A stretch of DNA of 64,000 bases from an uncultured Lachnospiraceae bacterium (GCA_948688495.1 CAPQSW010000003.1:86063-150062), one strand, 5' to 3'. Shown: positions 19,594-28,824, counted from the first letter of the stretch. Notes: generated by a model from the sequence alone, not told the origin. Translations and numbers: made by a program.

Positions 19594-19616
19594 AAAACCC
19601 CGCAGCAGCGGGGTTG
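19594..19616 (-). terminator. Terminator of the cyclophilin gene
   Basis: An 8-bp stem AACCCCGC/GCGGGGTT. Read on the minus strand it is followed by TTCCTTTT. It lies ~75 bases past the cyclophilin stop and close to the plus-strand stop, so it may serve both genes. Confidence 0.6.
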
Positions 19617-19689
19617 TTGGTCTATGTGCCGAACGCAGTTTCTATAATATGAATCGCGTATTACAGGATGCTTTGGCGTTATCATTGAG

Positions 19690-20211
19690 CTAACAGGTCT
19701 CAGGTTCAGGGTAGGTTTCACCGAAAGTCTCCACCGTAACTTTTTTCATTATCTGGGGTTCCATAGGGCGGTCTGAGTAATCGGTAGCAGTTTCAGCAAT
19801 TTCATTGACAGTTTCCATGCCTTCGGTGATTTTACCAAAAGCGGCGTAAGCACCGTCTAAGTGTGGGGAATCCTTATGCATGATGAAGAACTGGGAACCG
19901 GCGGAATCCGGTATCATGGTACGTGCCATGGAGAGTACGCCGGCGCTGTGTTTTAAGTCGTTGGTGAAACCATTCTGGGAAAATTCCCCCCGGATGCTGT
20001 AACCAGGACCGCCTGAGCCGCTTCCGTCCGGGCATCCGCCCTGGATCATAAATCCCTTGATGACGCGGTGAAAGCAGAGACCGTTATAGTAGCCCTTGTT
20101 AATCAGGCTGATGAAGTTATTGACGGTATTAGGTGCAATTTCAGGATAAAGTTCTGCTTTCATAATGTTGCCATTTTCCATTTCAAATGTTACAATAGGG
20201 TTCTGTGTCAT
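19690..20211 (-). CDS. Peptidyl-prolyl cis-trans isomerase, cyclophilin type
   Basis: A 173-residue cytoplasmic cyclophilin that isomerises X-Pro bonds during folding. The core motifs are FHRVIKGFMIQGG (near residue 54) and GSQFFIMHKDSPHLDG (near 105). There is no signal peptide. The start at 20211 follows AGAGGT on the minus strand. It is divergent from the SSB-like gene. Confidence 0.94.
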   Translation of the reverse strand: MTQNPIVTFEMENGNIMKAELYPEIAPNTVNNFISLINKGYYNGLCFHRVIKGFMIQGGCPDGSGSGGPGYSIRGEFSQNGFTNDLKHSAGVLSMARTMIPDSAGSQFFIMHKDSPHLDGAYAAFGKITEGMETVNEIAETATDYSDRPMEPQIMKKVTVETFGETYPEPETC

Positions 20212-20409
20212 GACTGTTTACCTCTTTTCGAAAATATTTTCAGGTCATATTATAGCTTAATTTTTTTGTTTCGTAAAGGTATAGATCATTATGTTATTAT
20301 TGTACTATCGACACGAACCGCGTATATTTTTAAGATAGCAATGATATTCTTTAAAAAAAATTTTACATCATCGATGTGCCATCGATATACGAAAGGGGAA
20401 CTAACACTA

Positions 20410-21033
20410 ATGGCAGATAAAATATTTGAAAACAATCAGGTTACGATTACAGGTGAGATTATTTCTGATTTCCAGTACAGTCATGAAGTTTTCGGAGAAG
20501 GTTTCTACATGGTAGAAGTATCCGTAAACCGTCTGAGCAATTTTGCAGATGTGATTCCCATGATGATTTCAGAACGTCTGATTGACACTCAGAGCAGTTA
20601 TATCGGACAGTATATCCGGGTTGACGGACAGTTCCGTTCCTACAACCGGCATGAGGAAAAAAAGAATCGCCTTGTACTGTCAGTTTTTGTACGGGAGATG
20701 GAGTTTGTGGATGAGATTCCAGAGGGTGAAAAGAGTAATCAAATCTTTCTGGACGGATATATCTGCAAGGATCCCATTTACCGGAAGACGCCTCTGGGCA
20801 GGGAAATTGCAGATCTTCTCATCGCTGTAAACCGTTCTTACGGAAAGTCAGATTACATACCATGTATCTGTTGGGGCAGAAATGCAAGGTTTGCCTCTGG
20901 ATTTGAGATTGGCGGACATGTGCAGGTTTATGGAAGGATTCAGAGCAGGGAGTATGTGAAAAAACTTTCCGAGACAGAGGTGGAGCATAGGGTAGCCTAC
21001 GAAGTATCTGTCAGTAAAATTGAATACCTATGA
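20410..21033 (+). CDS. Single-stranded DNA-binding-like protein with two OB folds
   Basis: A 207-residue protein with two successive OB-fold-like halves. The first (about 1-100) contains VTITGEIISDF and YIRVDGQFRSYN. The second (about 110-207) contains IFLDGYICKDPIYRKTPLGREIADLLIAVNR and ends VYGRIQSREY. The second half has the clear SSB pattern. The acidic C-terminal tail of replicative SSB is absent, so this is not the main SSB. The start is the ATG at 20410 behind AAAGGGG. The upstream frame extends further but enters the divergent promoter region. Confidence 0.8.
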   Translation: MADKIFENNQVTITGEIISDFQYSHEVFGEGFYMVEVSVNRLSNFADVIPMMISERLIDTQSSYIGQYIRVDGQFRSYNRHEEKKNRLVLSVFVREMEFVDEIPEGEKSNQIFLDGYICKDPIYRKTPLGREIADLLIAVNRSYGKSDYIPCICWGRNARFASGFEIGGHVQVYGRIQSREYVKKLSETEVEHRVAYEVSVSKIEYL

Positions 21034-21134
21034 TTTTCCTCAATATGATTGCGGCTGGCTGAACTGTTGGTTGCATTTTTCAAAGCTTTGTGGTATTTTA
21101 AAAAAAGCTTTTGTGAAAGGGAAAGGAAAACAGC

Positions 21135-21617
21135 ATGTGTAAGGAAAAGGTTACTGTTTATTACGGGGATGGAAAAGGTAAGACGACAGCGGCGCTTGGA
21201 TTTGCAGTACAGGCTGCGGGACAGGGCAGTAGTGTCATCATTATTCAATTCCTAAAGGGAAAGAAGGAGGATGAGATAGAGTTTTTGCGAAGGCTGGAGC
21301 CGGAAATAAAGTTTTTCAGCTTTGCAAGATTTGAGAAGAATTTCGTAGAATTGTCCCAGGAAGAACAGGAGGAGGAAGCTGTCAACATCCGGAATGGATT
21401 TCATTTTGCCCGGAAGGTATTGGTGACAGGAGAATGTAACCTTTTGATATTAGATGAATTTCTTGGGCTTTTAGATAATCATATTATTTCCGGAGAGGAT
21501 TTTGAGTCTTTGGTGAATGCGGGCTCAGAGGATACAGAGATTATTTTCACAGGGAGGTCTATGAGAGACAGCCTGCGGAAATATGTTGGAAAAGTTTATG
21601 AAATCCATGAAGATTAA
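21135..21617 (+). CDS. Cob(I)yrinic acid a,c-diamide adenosyltransferase (CobO/BtuR type)
   Basis: A 160-residue ATP:corrinoid adenosyltransferase that would add the adenosyl group of coenzyme B12. The phosphate loop GDGKGKTTAALG (residues 11-22) and the NLLILDEF strand (Walker B-like, near 110) are conserved. No other cobalamin genes are present, which fits salvage use. The start follows AAAGGA. Confidence 0.9.
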   Translation: MCKEKVTVYYGDGKGKTTAALGFAVQAAGQGSSVIIIQFLKGKKEDEIEFLRRLEPEIKFFSFARFEKNFVELSQEEQEEEAVNIRNGFHFARKVLVTGECNLLILDEFLGLLDNHIISGEDFESLVNAGSEDTEIIFTGRSMRDSLRKYVGKVYEIHED

Positions 21618-21630
21618 TTTAAGAACGTGG

Positions 21631-21659
21631 TTGACTTTATGGGCGGAAAATGCTATATT
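21631..21659 (+). promoter_or_regulatory. dapA promoter
   Basis: TTGACT (21631-21636), 17 bases, TATATT (21654-21659). Confidence 0.8.
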
Positions 21660-21687
21660 ATGTTCAGTTGAAACAGTTGAGAATTTT

Positions 21688-21715
21688 AAGCCGGCTCATT
21701 AGTAGTCGGCTTTTT
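21688..21715 (+). promoter_or_regulatory. Terminator-like hairpin in the dapA leader
   Basis: A 9-bp stem AAGCCGGCT (21688-21696) / AGTCGGCTT (21704-21712) runs into TTTTT. It lies downstream of the promoter and directly abuts the AAGGAGG ribosome binding site (21716-21722). It could attenuate transcription or hide the ribosome site. No lysine riboswitch or leader peptide is visible in the ~65-base leader. Confidence 0.6.
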
Positions 21716-21730
21716 AAGGAGGATATTTGT

Positions 21731-22618
21731 ATGGCACTTTTCAAGGGAGCTGGTGTTGCACTGGTAACGCCAATGACAGACAATCTGGAAGTAAATTATG
21801 ATAAATTGGCAGAGCTTTTGGAGGACCAGATTAAGAACGAGACAGACAGCATTATTATTACGGGGACCACGGGAGAAGCATCCACACTCAGTGAGGAGGA
21901 GCATTTAGAAGTCATCCGGGCCGCAGTTTCTATCGTAAACAAGCGTATTCCGGTCATTGCAGGGACGGGTTCAAATTGCACAAAGACGGCGGTATATTTG
22001 TCCCGTAAGGCACAGGAGGCAGGGGCTGACGGGCTTCTTGTGGTAACACCGTATTACAATAAGGCGACGCAGAAGGGACTTATCAGCCACTATACAAAGA
22101 TTGCTAAAAGCGTAGACCTCCCCATTATTTTATATAATGTTCCAGGAAGGACAGGATGTAAGATTGCGCCGGAGACTGCGGCGGTATTAGCGCGTGAGGT
22201 GGATAATATCGTAGGCATGAAAGATGCCGTAGGAGATATTGCCTATACGTTAAAGCTGGTAGAGCAGACGCAGGGAGAGTTTGACTTGTATTCCGGTGAA
22301 GACGGGCAGGTCATTCCATTGCTTGCCTGTGGAGGGATCGGAGTGATTTCCGTGCTTTCCAATGTTGCACCTAAGTTTACCCATGACATGGTTATGAATT
22401 ACCTGAATGGCAACCATCAGGAAGCATTAAAGATGCAATGCAAAGCCATTCCGCTGGTAGATGCGCTGTTTTGCGAAGTCAACCCAATTCCGGTAAAAGC
22501 AGCTATGAATCTTATGGGCTGGGAAGTGGGGGCATTGCGGGCACCTCTTAGCGATATGGAGCCGGAGAATTTGGAGAGGCTTGAAAAGGCAATGATAGAG
22601 TTTGGGATATTAAAATAA
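21731..22618 (+). CDS. dapA: 4-hydroxy-tetrahydrodipicolinate synthase
   Basis: A 295-residue class I aldolase that condenses pyruvate with aspartate semialdehyde, the first step of the lysine/diaminopimelate branch. Motifs include TGTTGEASTLSEEEH (residues ~44-58), YYNKATQKG (the Tyr of the proton relay) and IILYNVPGRTG. The Schiff-base Lys lies in VGMKDA. The start at 21731 follows AAGGAGG. dapB follows after 70 bases. Confidence 0.97.
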   Translation: MALFKGAGVALVTPMTDNLEVNYDKLAELLEDQIKNETDSIIITGTTGEASTLSEEEHLEVIRAAVSIVNKRIPVIAGTGSNCTKTAVYLSRKAQEAGADGLLVVTPYYNKATQKGLISHYTKIAKSVDLPIILYNVPGRTGCKIAPETAAVLAREVDNIVGMKDAVGDIAYTLKLVEQTQGEFDLYSGEDGQVIPLLACGGIGVISVLSNVAPKFTHDMVMNYLNGNHQEALKMQCKAIPLVDALFCEVNPIPVKAAMNLMGWEVGALRAPLSDMEPENLERLEKAMIEFGILK

Positions 22619-22641
22619 ATGGATGTGTTTTATGCATTAGG

Positions 22642-22663
22642 CCCTGCTGCATTGGCAGCGGGG
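22642..22663 (+). promoter_or_regulatory. Hairpin between dapA and dapB
   Basis: A 9-bp stem CCCTGCTGC/GCAGCGGGG with a 4-base loop, without a T run. It may set the relative levels of the two genes by protecting the dapA mRNA end. Confidence 0.45.
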
Positions 22664-22688
22664 TCGGATTATACTAGGAGGAAAAACG

Positions 22689-23456
22689 ATGGTAAGAATG
22701 ATAATGCATGGCTGTAATGGCAAAATGGGACAAGTTATTTCAGGAATCTGTAAAGAAGACAGTGAAATTGAAATTGTGGCGGGAATAGACCCCTATACCG
22801 GATTAAAAAATGATTATCCAGTATTTGCAACGATTGATGAGTGTCAGGTACAGGCGGATGTGGTGGTGGATTTTGCAGCAGCTTCGGCAGTGGACGGACT
22901 GCTTCATTACTGCATAGAACATAAATTGCCAGTGGTCTTATGTACCACTGGACTGAGCGAGCAGCAGCTTGCCAGGGTAGAAGAAGCCGGGAGGCAGACG
23001 GCTGTGCTGAAGTCGGCAAATATGTCCCTGGGTATTAATCTGTTGATGGATCTGCTTAAAAAGGCGGCAAAGATTTTAGCCCCGGCAGGATTTGACATGG
23101 AAATTGTGGAAAAGCATCACAACCAGAAAGTAGATGCGCCAAGCGGAACAGCCCTTGCACTTGCAGATTCCCTCAATGAAGCATTGGATAATGCGTATGC
23201 TTACCAGTATGACAGGACGAAAGACAGGAAGAAACGGGAGAAATATGAGATTGGAATCCAGGCGGTCCGCGGCGGCAGCATTGTGGGGGAACATGAAGTG
23301 TTTTTTGCAGGGACAGATGAAGTTATTGAATTTAAACATACGGCATATTCTAAGGCGGTATTCGCCAAAGGCGCTGTGGAAGCGGCAAAATTTCTTGCAG
23401 GAAAGCCGGCGGGAAGATATGAGATGCGTGATGTAATCACAACTCTCTGCGGATGA
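22689..23456 (+). CDS. dapB: 4-hydroxy-tetrahydrodipicolinate reductase
   Basis: A 255-residue reductase for the second step of the diaminopimelate branch. The N-terminal Rossmann loop is MHGCNGKMGQ (residues 6-15). The signature EKHHNQKVDAPSGTAL (near 140) carries the catalytic His-His and Lys. The start follows AGGAGGAAAAACG. Confidence 0.97.
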   Translation: MVRMIMHGCNGKMGQVISGICKEDSEIEIVAGIDPYTGLKNDYPVFATIDECQVQADVVVDFAAASAVDGLLHYCIEHKLPVVLCTTGLSEQQLARVEEAGRQTAVLKSANMSLGINLLMDLLKKAAKILAPAGFDMEIVEKHHNQKVDAPSGTALALADSLNEALDNAYAYQYDRTKDRKKREKYEIGIQAVRGGSIVGEHEVFFAGTDEVIEFKHTAYSKAVFAKGAVEAAKFLAGKPAGRYEMRDVITTLCG

Positions 23457-23553
23457 TAGAAACCGGGGAAGAAAAACGACAATGTACAAAGTGACGGCCC
23501 CTGGACCTTCATAGGTAAGAGAAATTGGGCGCAGGGCTGAAAGGAAGATAATT

Positions 23554-25353
23554 ATGGCTAACGGAGGAAAAAATACAAAAGAGGAGAGGGATTTCAGTTT
23601 TCAAGTGGATTTAAAGGGTATTATCCGTCTGCTCAGTGAGAACCTTTATTCCAGCGGGGATGTTTTTCTTCGAGAGCTTTTGCAGAATGCAGTGGATGCC
23701 ATTGCAGCACGGCGGAGAGAAGAAAAAGATTTTAAGGATGGCAGAATCCAGATTACATACCATAAGGGGAAGGATGGGCAGGCAGCCTTGGTGTTTTCGG
23801 ATAATGGAATTGGTCTTACCCGTGAGGAAATCCATACCTTTCTGTCGGTAATCGGCCAGTCCTCAAAACGCGGGGATATGAAGCGTTCGACCTTTATCGG
23901 GCAGTTTGGGATTGGCTTGCTGTCCTGTTTTCTGGTGACAGACGAGATTCTGGTACGGAGCCGGTCTGTCCGGGAAGAACAGGGCTGGCGGTGGTTAGGG
24001 AAAAGTGACGGGACTTATCAGGTAATGGAGGAACCAGAACCGCTTGAGGCAGGAACAAAGGTGGAACTGAAACTGGGCAGGAAAATGGCAAAACGCTATT
24101 GCGAAGAAAAGGCAGTAGAGCTTCTTAGGGAATACGGATTTCTGATTAAGGTACCAGTAGAATTTACAGGTGACAGTGGAAGCAGGCGGATTAACGATGG
24201 TTTTATCCCATGGAGGCAGTCTTTTTGCAGTGGTGAGGAGATTATGCGGTTCGGGGAGATGATGTTTGGAGAGAAATTTTTTGGCGTTGTTCCCATTTTG
24301 GGAGATGGAATGAAAGGATATGCATTTATCTCTGAGCGTCAGACCAGTGCGGCAGCGATGGGCAGGCATAAGATTTTCTTAAAGAATATGCTGATTACGG
24401 AGGATGGAAAGGATTTAATTCCCAAATGGGCTTTTTTTACAAGGTGTATCATAGATGCAAAACATCTGACACCTATGGCTTCACGGGAGGGCTTTGCATC
24501 AGATCATGCCCTTGCGAAAGCGCGCAACGATATTGAGAAATGCCTGTTTGACTATTTTGTCAGCCTTTCTAAATTTGATGTGAATAAGCTCAAACGGCTG
24601 ACGATGATCCATAATGTGGCAATTAAATCCCTGGCTGTGGAGAATGAGCAGGTTTATAAGCTGTTTTTTCCCTTTTTGGCTTTCTCAACCAATATTGGAG
24701 ATTTGACAGGATTGCAGCTTTTGGAGGCCGCCAAACGGCTTCCGGTTTATTATTGTGTGGAGGTGGACGATTACCGGAGGGCTCGTCCGCTGGTGGGAAA
24801 TGCCAGGGTCATTGTCAATGCCGGGTATATTTATGATACAAAGCTTTTGCAGCTATTGAAATATTATTTCCAGGATGTCCGGGTAGAAATGTTTGACGAG
24901 GCTTCCTATGCAGAGCTCTTGGAGGAGCCCTCTGAGGATAAGAAAAGACAGATGGCTTGCCTGATGGCTGAGGCAGGGAAGGCATTGGACAAATTCCGGT
25001 GCGGGGTCATGCTCAGGCAGTTTGAACCATCGGATGTCCCGGCGCTGTATATAGCGGGGGCGGATGGTTTTTTGGATAATGTCGTTTTGGATGGTGGATT
25101 TTCAGGATTTCTGGAAGGGTTTGATTTTGGTGATTCCGGGGGATATGGGAATAAGCTGTATGTAAATGCCGCGAATCCGCTGGTTTGCCGGCTGGCACAG
25201 ATACAGGATGATCAGATGGTGGATAATATGGTGCAGATCCTGTATGTACATGCCATGCTTGCCGGGCATTATACCCTTTCTGAGCGGGAAATGGAGATTT
25301 TGAATACTGGGTTGATGAAATTGATGGAATACGGATTAGGAGGAGTATTATGA
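23554..25353 (+). CDS. Hsp90-like (HtpG family) ATPase, divergent
   Basis: A 599-residue protein with an N-terminal GHKL ATPase domain. The helix with Glu41-Asn45-Asp48 (RELLQNAVDA), the DNGIG loop (near 88) and the lid glycine motif GQFGIGLLSCF (near 128) are all present. The middle domain keeps the catalytic-arginine loop as MASREGF (near 310), where HtpG has N-[VI]-SRE. The C-terminal third is weakly Hsp90-like and ends GHYTLSEREMEI. It is shorter and more divergent than standard HtpG (~630) and is likely a specialised paralogue. It overlaps the next gene by ATGA, so the two products probably act together. Confidence 0.85.
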   Translation: MANGGKNTKEERDFSFQVDLKGIIRLLSENLYSSGDVFLRELLQNAVDAIAARRREEKDFKDGRIQITYHKGKDGQAALVFSDNGIGLTREEIHTFLSVIGQSSKRGDMKRSTFIGQFGIGLLSCFLVTDEILVRSRSVREEQGWRWLGKSDGTYQVMEEPEPLEAGTKVELKLGRKMAKRYCEEKAVELLREYGFLIKVPVEFTGDSGSRRINDGFIPWRQSFCSGEEIMRFGEMMFGEKFFGVVPILGDGMKGYAFISERQTSAAAMGRHKIFLKNMLITEDGKDLIPKWAFFTRCIIDAKHLTPMASREGFASDHALAKARNDIEKCLFDYFVSLSKFDVNKLKRLTMIHNVAIKSLAVENEQVYKLFFPFLAFSTNIGDLTGLQLLEAAKRLPVYYCVEVDDYRRARPLVGNARVIVNAGYIYDTKLLQLLKYYFQDVRVEMFDEASYAELLEEPSEDKKRQMACLMAEAGKALDKFRCGVMLRQFEPSDVPALYIAGADGFLDNVVLDGGFSGFLEGFDFGDSGGYGNKLYVNAANPLVCRLAQIQDDQMVDNMVQILYVHAMLAGHYTLSEREMEILNTGLMKLMEYGLGGVL

Positions 25354-26549
25354 TTCTAGGCCAGGTGCAAAGAAACCATGTGATTGATGATAAGCTGTGG
25401 GAACTGGTGCAGAGAGCAAATCATCTGACAGAGGGAGGATATGAGGTATGGGATGACAATGCAGCGGCGCTGGTTCCGGTGATGGAGCGGATTCTTGTCC
25501 TTTCCAGGGAACGTGAGGAATGGCAGATTTACTTTTATGATATGGCGAAGCTTTTCTGGTTCATCCGTCGGTCGACGGTGAATAACATTCCCCTGTCTTT
25601 TAAGATTTCCGAGATGTTCCATCATGATTTTACGCAGCGTCTGGGGGAGAATGTGGGATCGTTTGGAAGTGAATGGAGGGTTGACCTGGCATCAAAGATT
25701 CTTAGTTTTTATTGTGAATATCCCCAGATGGATGACAGGAAGATTGAGCGCATGATGGATGTGTTTTGCGAGTGTGAAAAGCGGTATGGGGGTCAATGGA
25801 ATTATGGAAATTACACTGCCGTTATGGATTTTGCGCTTTTAAACAAAGATAAAGCGTTGGCAGAGGAGGCGGCAAAGAAGTTGAAAGCTGCGCCCTATGA
25901 CGGCCGTTGTTATTGTTATGTATGTAACTATGCAAGACCGATGATCGGCTATTATATTCTGCATAAGGAGTCTGAGGAAGCTAAGGAGATGGTCTTGCGG
26001 ATCATCGGGAAGGATATCCCGGCAAAATACCGCTGGTGTTTTGAAGAATGCCAGCAGGCGGATGAAAAAGAGATGAAGGGTATTTTGCTGATCTATTGTC
26101 TGGAACTTGCGGAGAGCGAACAATTTAACAGGATTTTTGCAGAGTGGAAATCCTTTTTCCAAAAGCCGCAGGAAGGAGAAATAGATGATACCTATGATGT
26201 GCTTTTCCATGCATTGGCGGGTGACTGGTCAAGGCAGGAGGAACGGCTTTTGCTGGCGGAAGAAGATGACCGGGGCAGAAGAAAGCAGAAGGAGACGCCG
26301 TTAGACAGTCTGTACTGGTCCTTGTGCTGGTATTGTTATTTTCACCTGCTTGGCAACAGGGGGGAAGGAAATGTCAGCCTGTCGCTGGGAGAGGAATCAG
26401 AAAAAGGCAGGCGGGAATGGTCCTGCGTAAAAGCTTCCAAGTATTTTGAACAACAGGCAGATTTACTAGGGGCACAGATGGATAAAGCGCGTCAGAGATT
26501 TCATTATGCGGACATAAAACGGTGTTTTGAGGAGTGTATGGAAACCTAA
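25350..26549 (+). CDS. Helical-repeat protein coupled to the Hsp90-like gene
   Basis: Its 399 residues match no family I recognise. The sequence is rich in Glu, Trp, Tyr and Cys and looks wholly alpha-helical, with TPR-like spacing in the middle (LLNKDKALAEEAAKKLKAAP near residue 170, and YILHKESEEAKEMVLRIIG near 210). No signal peptide or membrane segment is visible. The start ATG shares ATGA with the Hsp90-like stop, so expression is coupled. By analogy with TPR co-chaperones of Hsp90 it may be a dedicated partner or adaptor. That function is inferred from position only. Confidence 0.75.
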   Translation: MILGQVQRNHVIDDKLWELVQRANHLTEGGYEVWDDNAAALVPVMERILVLSREREEWQIYFYDMAKLFWFIRRSTVNNIPLSFKISEMFHHDFTQRLGENVGSFGSEWRVDLASKILSFYCEYPQMDDRKIERMMDVFCECEKRYGGQWNYGNYTAVMDFALLNKDKALAEEAAKKLKAAPYDGRCYCYVCNYARPMIGYYILHKESEEAKEMVLRIIGKDIPAKYRWCFEECQQADEKEMKGILLIYCLELAESEQFNRIFAEWKSFFQKPQEGEIDDTYDVLFHALAGDWSRQEERLLLAEEDDRGRRKQKETPLDSLYWSLCWYCYFHLLGNRGEGNVSLSLGEESEKGRREWSCVKASKYFEQQADLLGAQMDKARQRFHYADIKRCFEECMET

Positions 26550-26558
26550 GTTACAAGT

Positions 26559-26598
26559 AAGAATGGGGATTGACAGAATGCCATTCTTGTGAGATAGT
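26559..26598 (+). promoter_or_regulatory. nadA promoter with inverted repeat
   Basis: TTGACA (26570-26575), 17 bases, GATAGT (26593-26598). An inverted repeat AAGAATGG (26559-26566) / CCATTCTT (26581-26588) flanks the -35 box and may be an operator for an NAD-responsive repressor. The regulator is not identified. Confidence 0.5.
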
Positions 26599-26639
26599 AA
26601 GCAGAAAAGGGAAAGGGAATAGAGAAAGCGGGAGCACTT

Positions 26640-27545
26640 ATGTCAACGATAGATAAAATTAAAGAATTAAAAGAGCAGAGGGATGCAGTGATTCTGGCAC
26701 ATTATTATGTGAATGATGAGGTACAGGCAATTGCCGATTATGTCGGGGATTCGTTTTATCTCAGTAAGATTGCGGCAAAAGAAGATGCAAAGACGATTTT
26801 GTTCTGTGGTGTGTCGTTTATGGGAGAGAGCGCCAAAATATTAAGTCCTCAGAAGACAGTACTCATGCCGGATATGCAGGCGGATTGTCCTATGGCACAT
26901 ATGGCGGACATTGTAAAGATTCAGGAGATGCGGGACAAATACGAGGATCTTGCAGTTGTCTGTTACATTAATTCCACGGCCAGGTTAAAGACATATTCCG
27001 ATGTGTGCGTCACCTCATCGAATGCCCTGAAGATCGTGCAGGCACTGCCGAATGAGCATATTTATTTTATCCCGGATGAAAACCTGGGTCGTTACATAGC
27101 ATCCCGGCTGCCGGACAAGCATTTTATTTTTAATGATGGTTTCTGTCATGTACATACAGACATATCAGCGGAGAATGTGAAGAACGCAAAAGAAGCCCAT
27201 CCACAAGCACGGATTTTGGTGCATCCCGAATGCACGCCGGATGTGACCGCGTTAGCGGATTATATTGGAAGTACCTCTGGGATTATTGATTTTGCAACCG
27301 CAAATGAAGCAAAGGAGTTTATTATCTGCACGGAAATGGGCGTTTTGTATGAACTGAAGCACAAGAATCCGGGGAAACGTTTTTATTCCGTGGGGAATCA
27401 CCAGTTCTGTCCGAATATGAAGAGGATTACGCTTGAGAAAGTGGCAGATGCCTTAGAACAGATGTCAAATACGATTGAGCTGGAGGAGGATGTGCGCGTG
27501 CGTGCCAGCAAGCCTCTGGAACGAATGCTGGAGCTGGGATCGTAA
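26640..27545 (+). CDS. nadA: Quinolinate synthase
   Basis: A 301-residue [4Fe-4S] enzyme that makes quinolinate from iminoaspartate and dihydroxyacetone phosphate for NAD synthesis. The start region LAHYYVNDEVQ is typical. Cluster cysteines lie in LFCGVSFMGE (near residue 81), VHPECTPDV (near 195) and NHQFCPNMK (near 260). nadB and nadC, usually adjacent in Clostridia, are absent here. The start follows GGGAG. Confidence 0.96.
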   Translation: MSTIDKIKELKEQRDAVILAHYYVNDEVQAIADYVGDSFYLSKIAAKEDAKTILFCGVSFMGESAKILSPQKTVLMPDMQADCPMAHMADIVKIQEMRDKYEDLAVVCYINSTARLKTYSDVCVTSSNALKIVQALPNEHIYFIPDENLGRYIASRLPDKHFIFNDGFCHVHTDISAENVKNAKEAHPQARILVHPECTPDVTALADYIGSTSGIIDFATANEAKEFIICTEMGVLYELKHKNPGKRFYSVGNHQFCPNMKRITLEKVADALEQMSNTIELEEDVRVRASKPLERMLELGS

Positions 27546-27563
27546 TTTCGTGTCAGAGGTTTA

Positions 27564-28691
27564 TTAGCCGGGTGATGAAATGCTTTTATCCCATAGACCC
27601 ACATAGGGGTAGACGTGATGAAAGCCGGCAAACGCGGCGAAGGCAAAGTATGCGCCGCCAAATAACAGGAATAACAGCAGGACGCGGTGGTAAGTCAGGA
27701 ATGGCTTGCTTTCGTGTCCTGTTTTATCATATGGGAGGCGCGTGGGTGCTTCCTTGTAGGAGCATATAATTTCTGGGATGGCAATCAGGGAGAAGATGAA
27801 AGGATAGACGGCAAACCGCTCCAGTATAAAATGTTTTGTGATAAACAGGCTGATGATAAGCTGATAAAGGGCGCTGTTTGTGCAGACAGAGTGGAGGAAG
27901 GGGTCTGTGATCCGGTTGCGGAATAAGTAAATCAGCAGACAGTATAAGGCAGGCAGGAGTACATAACAAAAGTTGTTTGGATGCCAGAAGTAACTTCCCT
28001 CGTAATTGGAGTATCTCACGGGAAGGAATGGCTGTATTAAGCCAAACAGCGGTTCAAAAAAAATATATACAAATAATGTAGACAGCGTGAAAAACAGCAG
28101 CGTTTTTCTGGTGCTTTTCTGTGGCAGGAGAAAATACAGGGGATATAAGAACAGCAGGGAATTATGAAAAAGCCCCCCGGTCAGTATCAGAATGGTGAAG
28201 GGCAGAATTTTTCTGCTTTTCAGGTAAGGATAGGCGAGTAGGAAAAAAGCAGTGGCAATGGACTGGCGGATTAAGTTCATGTTGTATGCAAGAAACTGCA
28301 ATGTTATGTAGAGATAAACGCTGATCCAGGGACACCTGGAATAACGGTAGATAAACTGCATGGCCGTGGCCATAAGAAAGATATTAATTATCAGCAGAAA
28401 GACTTGATAAGGGCAGCCTGCCAAGCCAAGCGCTTTGCATACCATAAAGTAAAGAGGCTCATCCCAGCGAATACGGAAAATATCGCCCAAAGTCCATGAA
28501 GATGCCATCTCATATATGTTACGGTAGGAAAAATAATCGAAACCGATGGCATAGCGGCATGAGGCTGTAAAGACAAGAAGCAGGCATGCGGCAGATAGAT
28601 AGAGGGCAGTGTTTTTTGGGCTTTTTTTCTTTTCTGTAAGGGCATAGCCCAGCCCTGTCAGAATAAAGAGTATAATATAGTAAATTGTCAT
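27564..28691 (-). CDS. EpsG-like membrane protein (polysaccharide polymerase family)
   Basis: A 375-residue integral membrane protein with about ten hydrophobic segments. The loop CRYAIGFDYFSYRNIYE (near residue 48) and the RQSIA motif (near 145) are typical of EpsG/Wzy-like proteins, which polymerise exopolysaccharide repeats. No glycosyltransferase or export genes adjoin it, so its polymer is unknown. It is convergent with nadA, 18 bases apart. The start follows AAGGGGAA on the minus strand. Confidence 0.75.
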   Translation of the reverse strand: MTIYYIILFILTGLGYALTEKKKSPKNTALYLSAACLLLVFTASCRYAIGFDYFSYRNIYEMASSWTLGDIFRIRWDEPLYFMVCKALGLAGCPYQVFLLIINIFLMATAMQFIYRYSRCPWISVYLYITLQFLAYNMNLIRQSIATAFFLLAYPYLKSRKILPFTILILTGGLFHNSLLFLYPLYFLLPQKSTRKTLLFFTLSTLFVYIFFEPLFGLIQPFLPVRYSNYEGSYFWHPNNFCYVLLPALYCLLIYLFRNRITDPFLHSVCTNSALYQLIISLFITKHFILERFAVYPFIFSLIAIPEIICSYKEAPTRLPYDKTGHESKPFLTYHRVLLLFLLFGGAYFAFAAFAGFHHVYPYVGLWDKSISSPG

Positions 28692-28824
28692 GGCAGTTCC
28701 CCTTATGAAAGAAATAACAGCTCAGCCCACGCCATTGATTAGGACGCAGGCTTTACTGTATCGAATATATACTATAACAGAGGTGCTTTTTGCTGCTATA
28801 AATATCATAGCGGGTGATTATTTG

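Noticed and set aside
21618..21730. Lysine riboswitch upstream of dapA
   Set aside because: The leader after the promoter is far too short for the ~170-base lysine aptamer.
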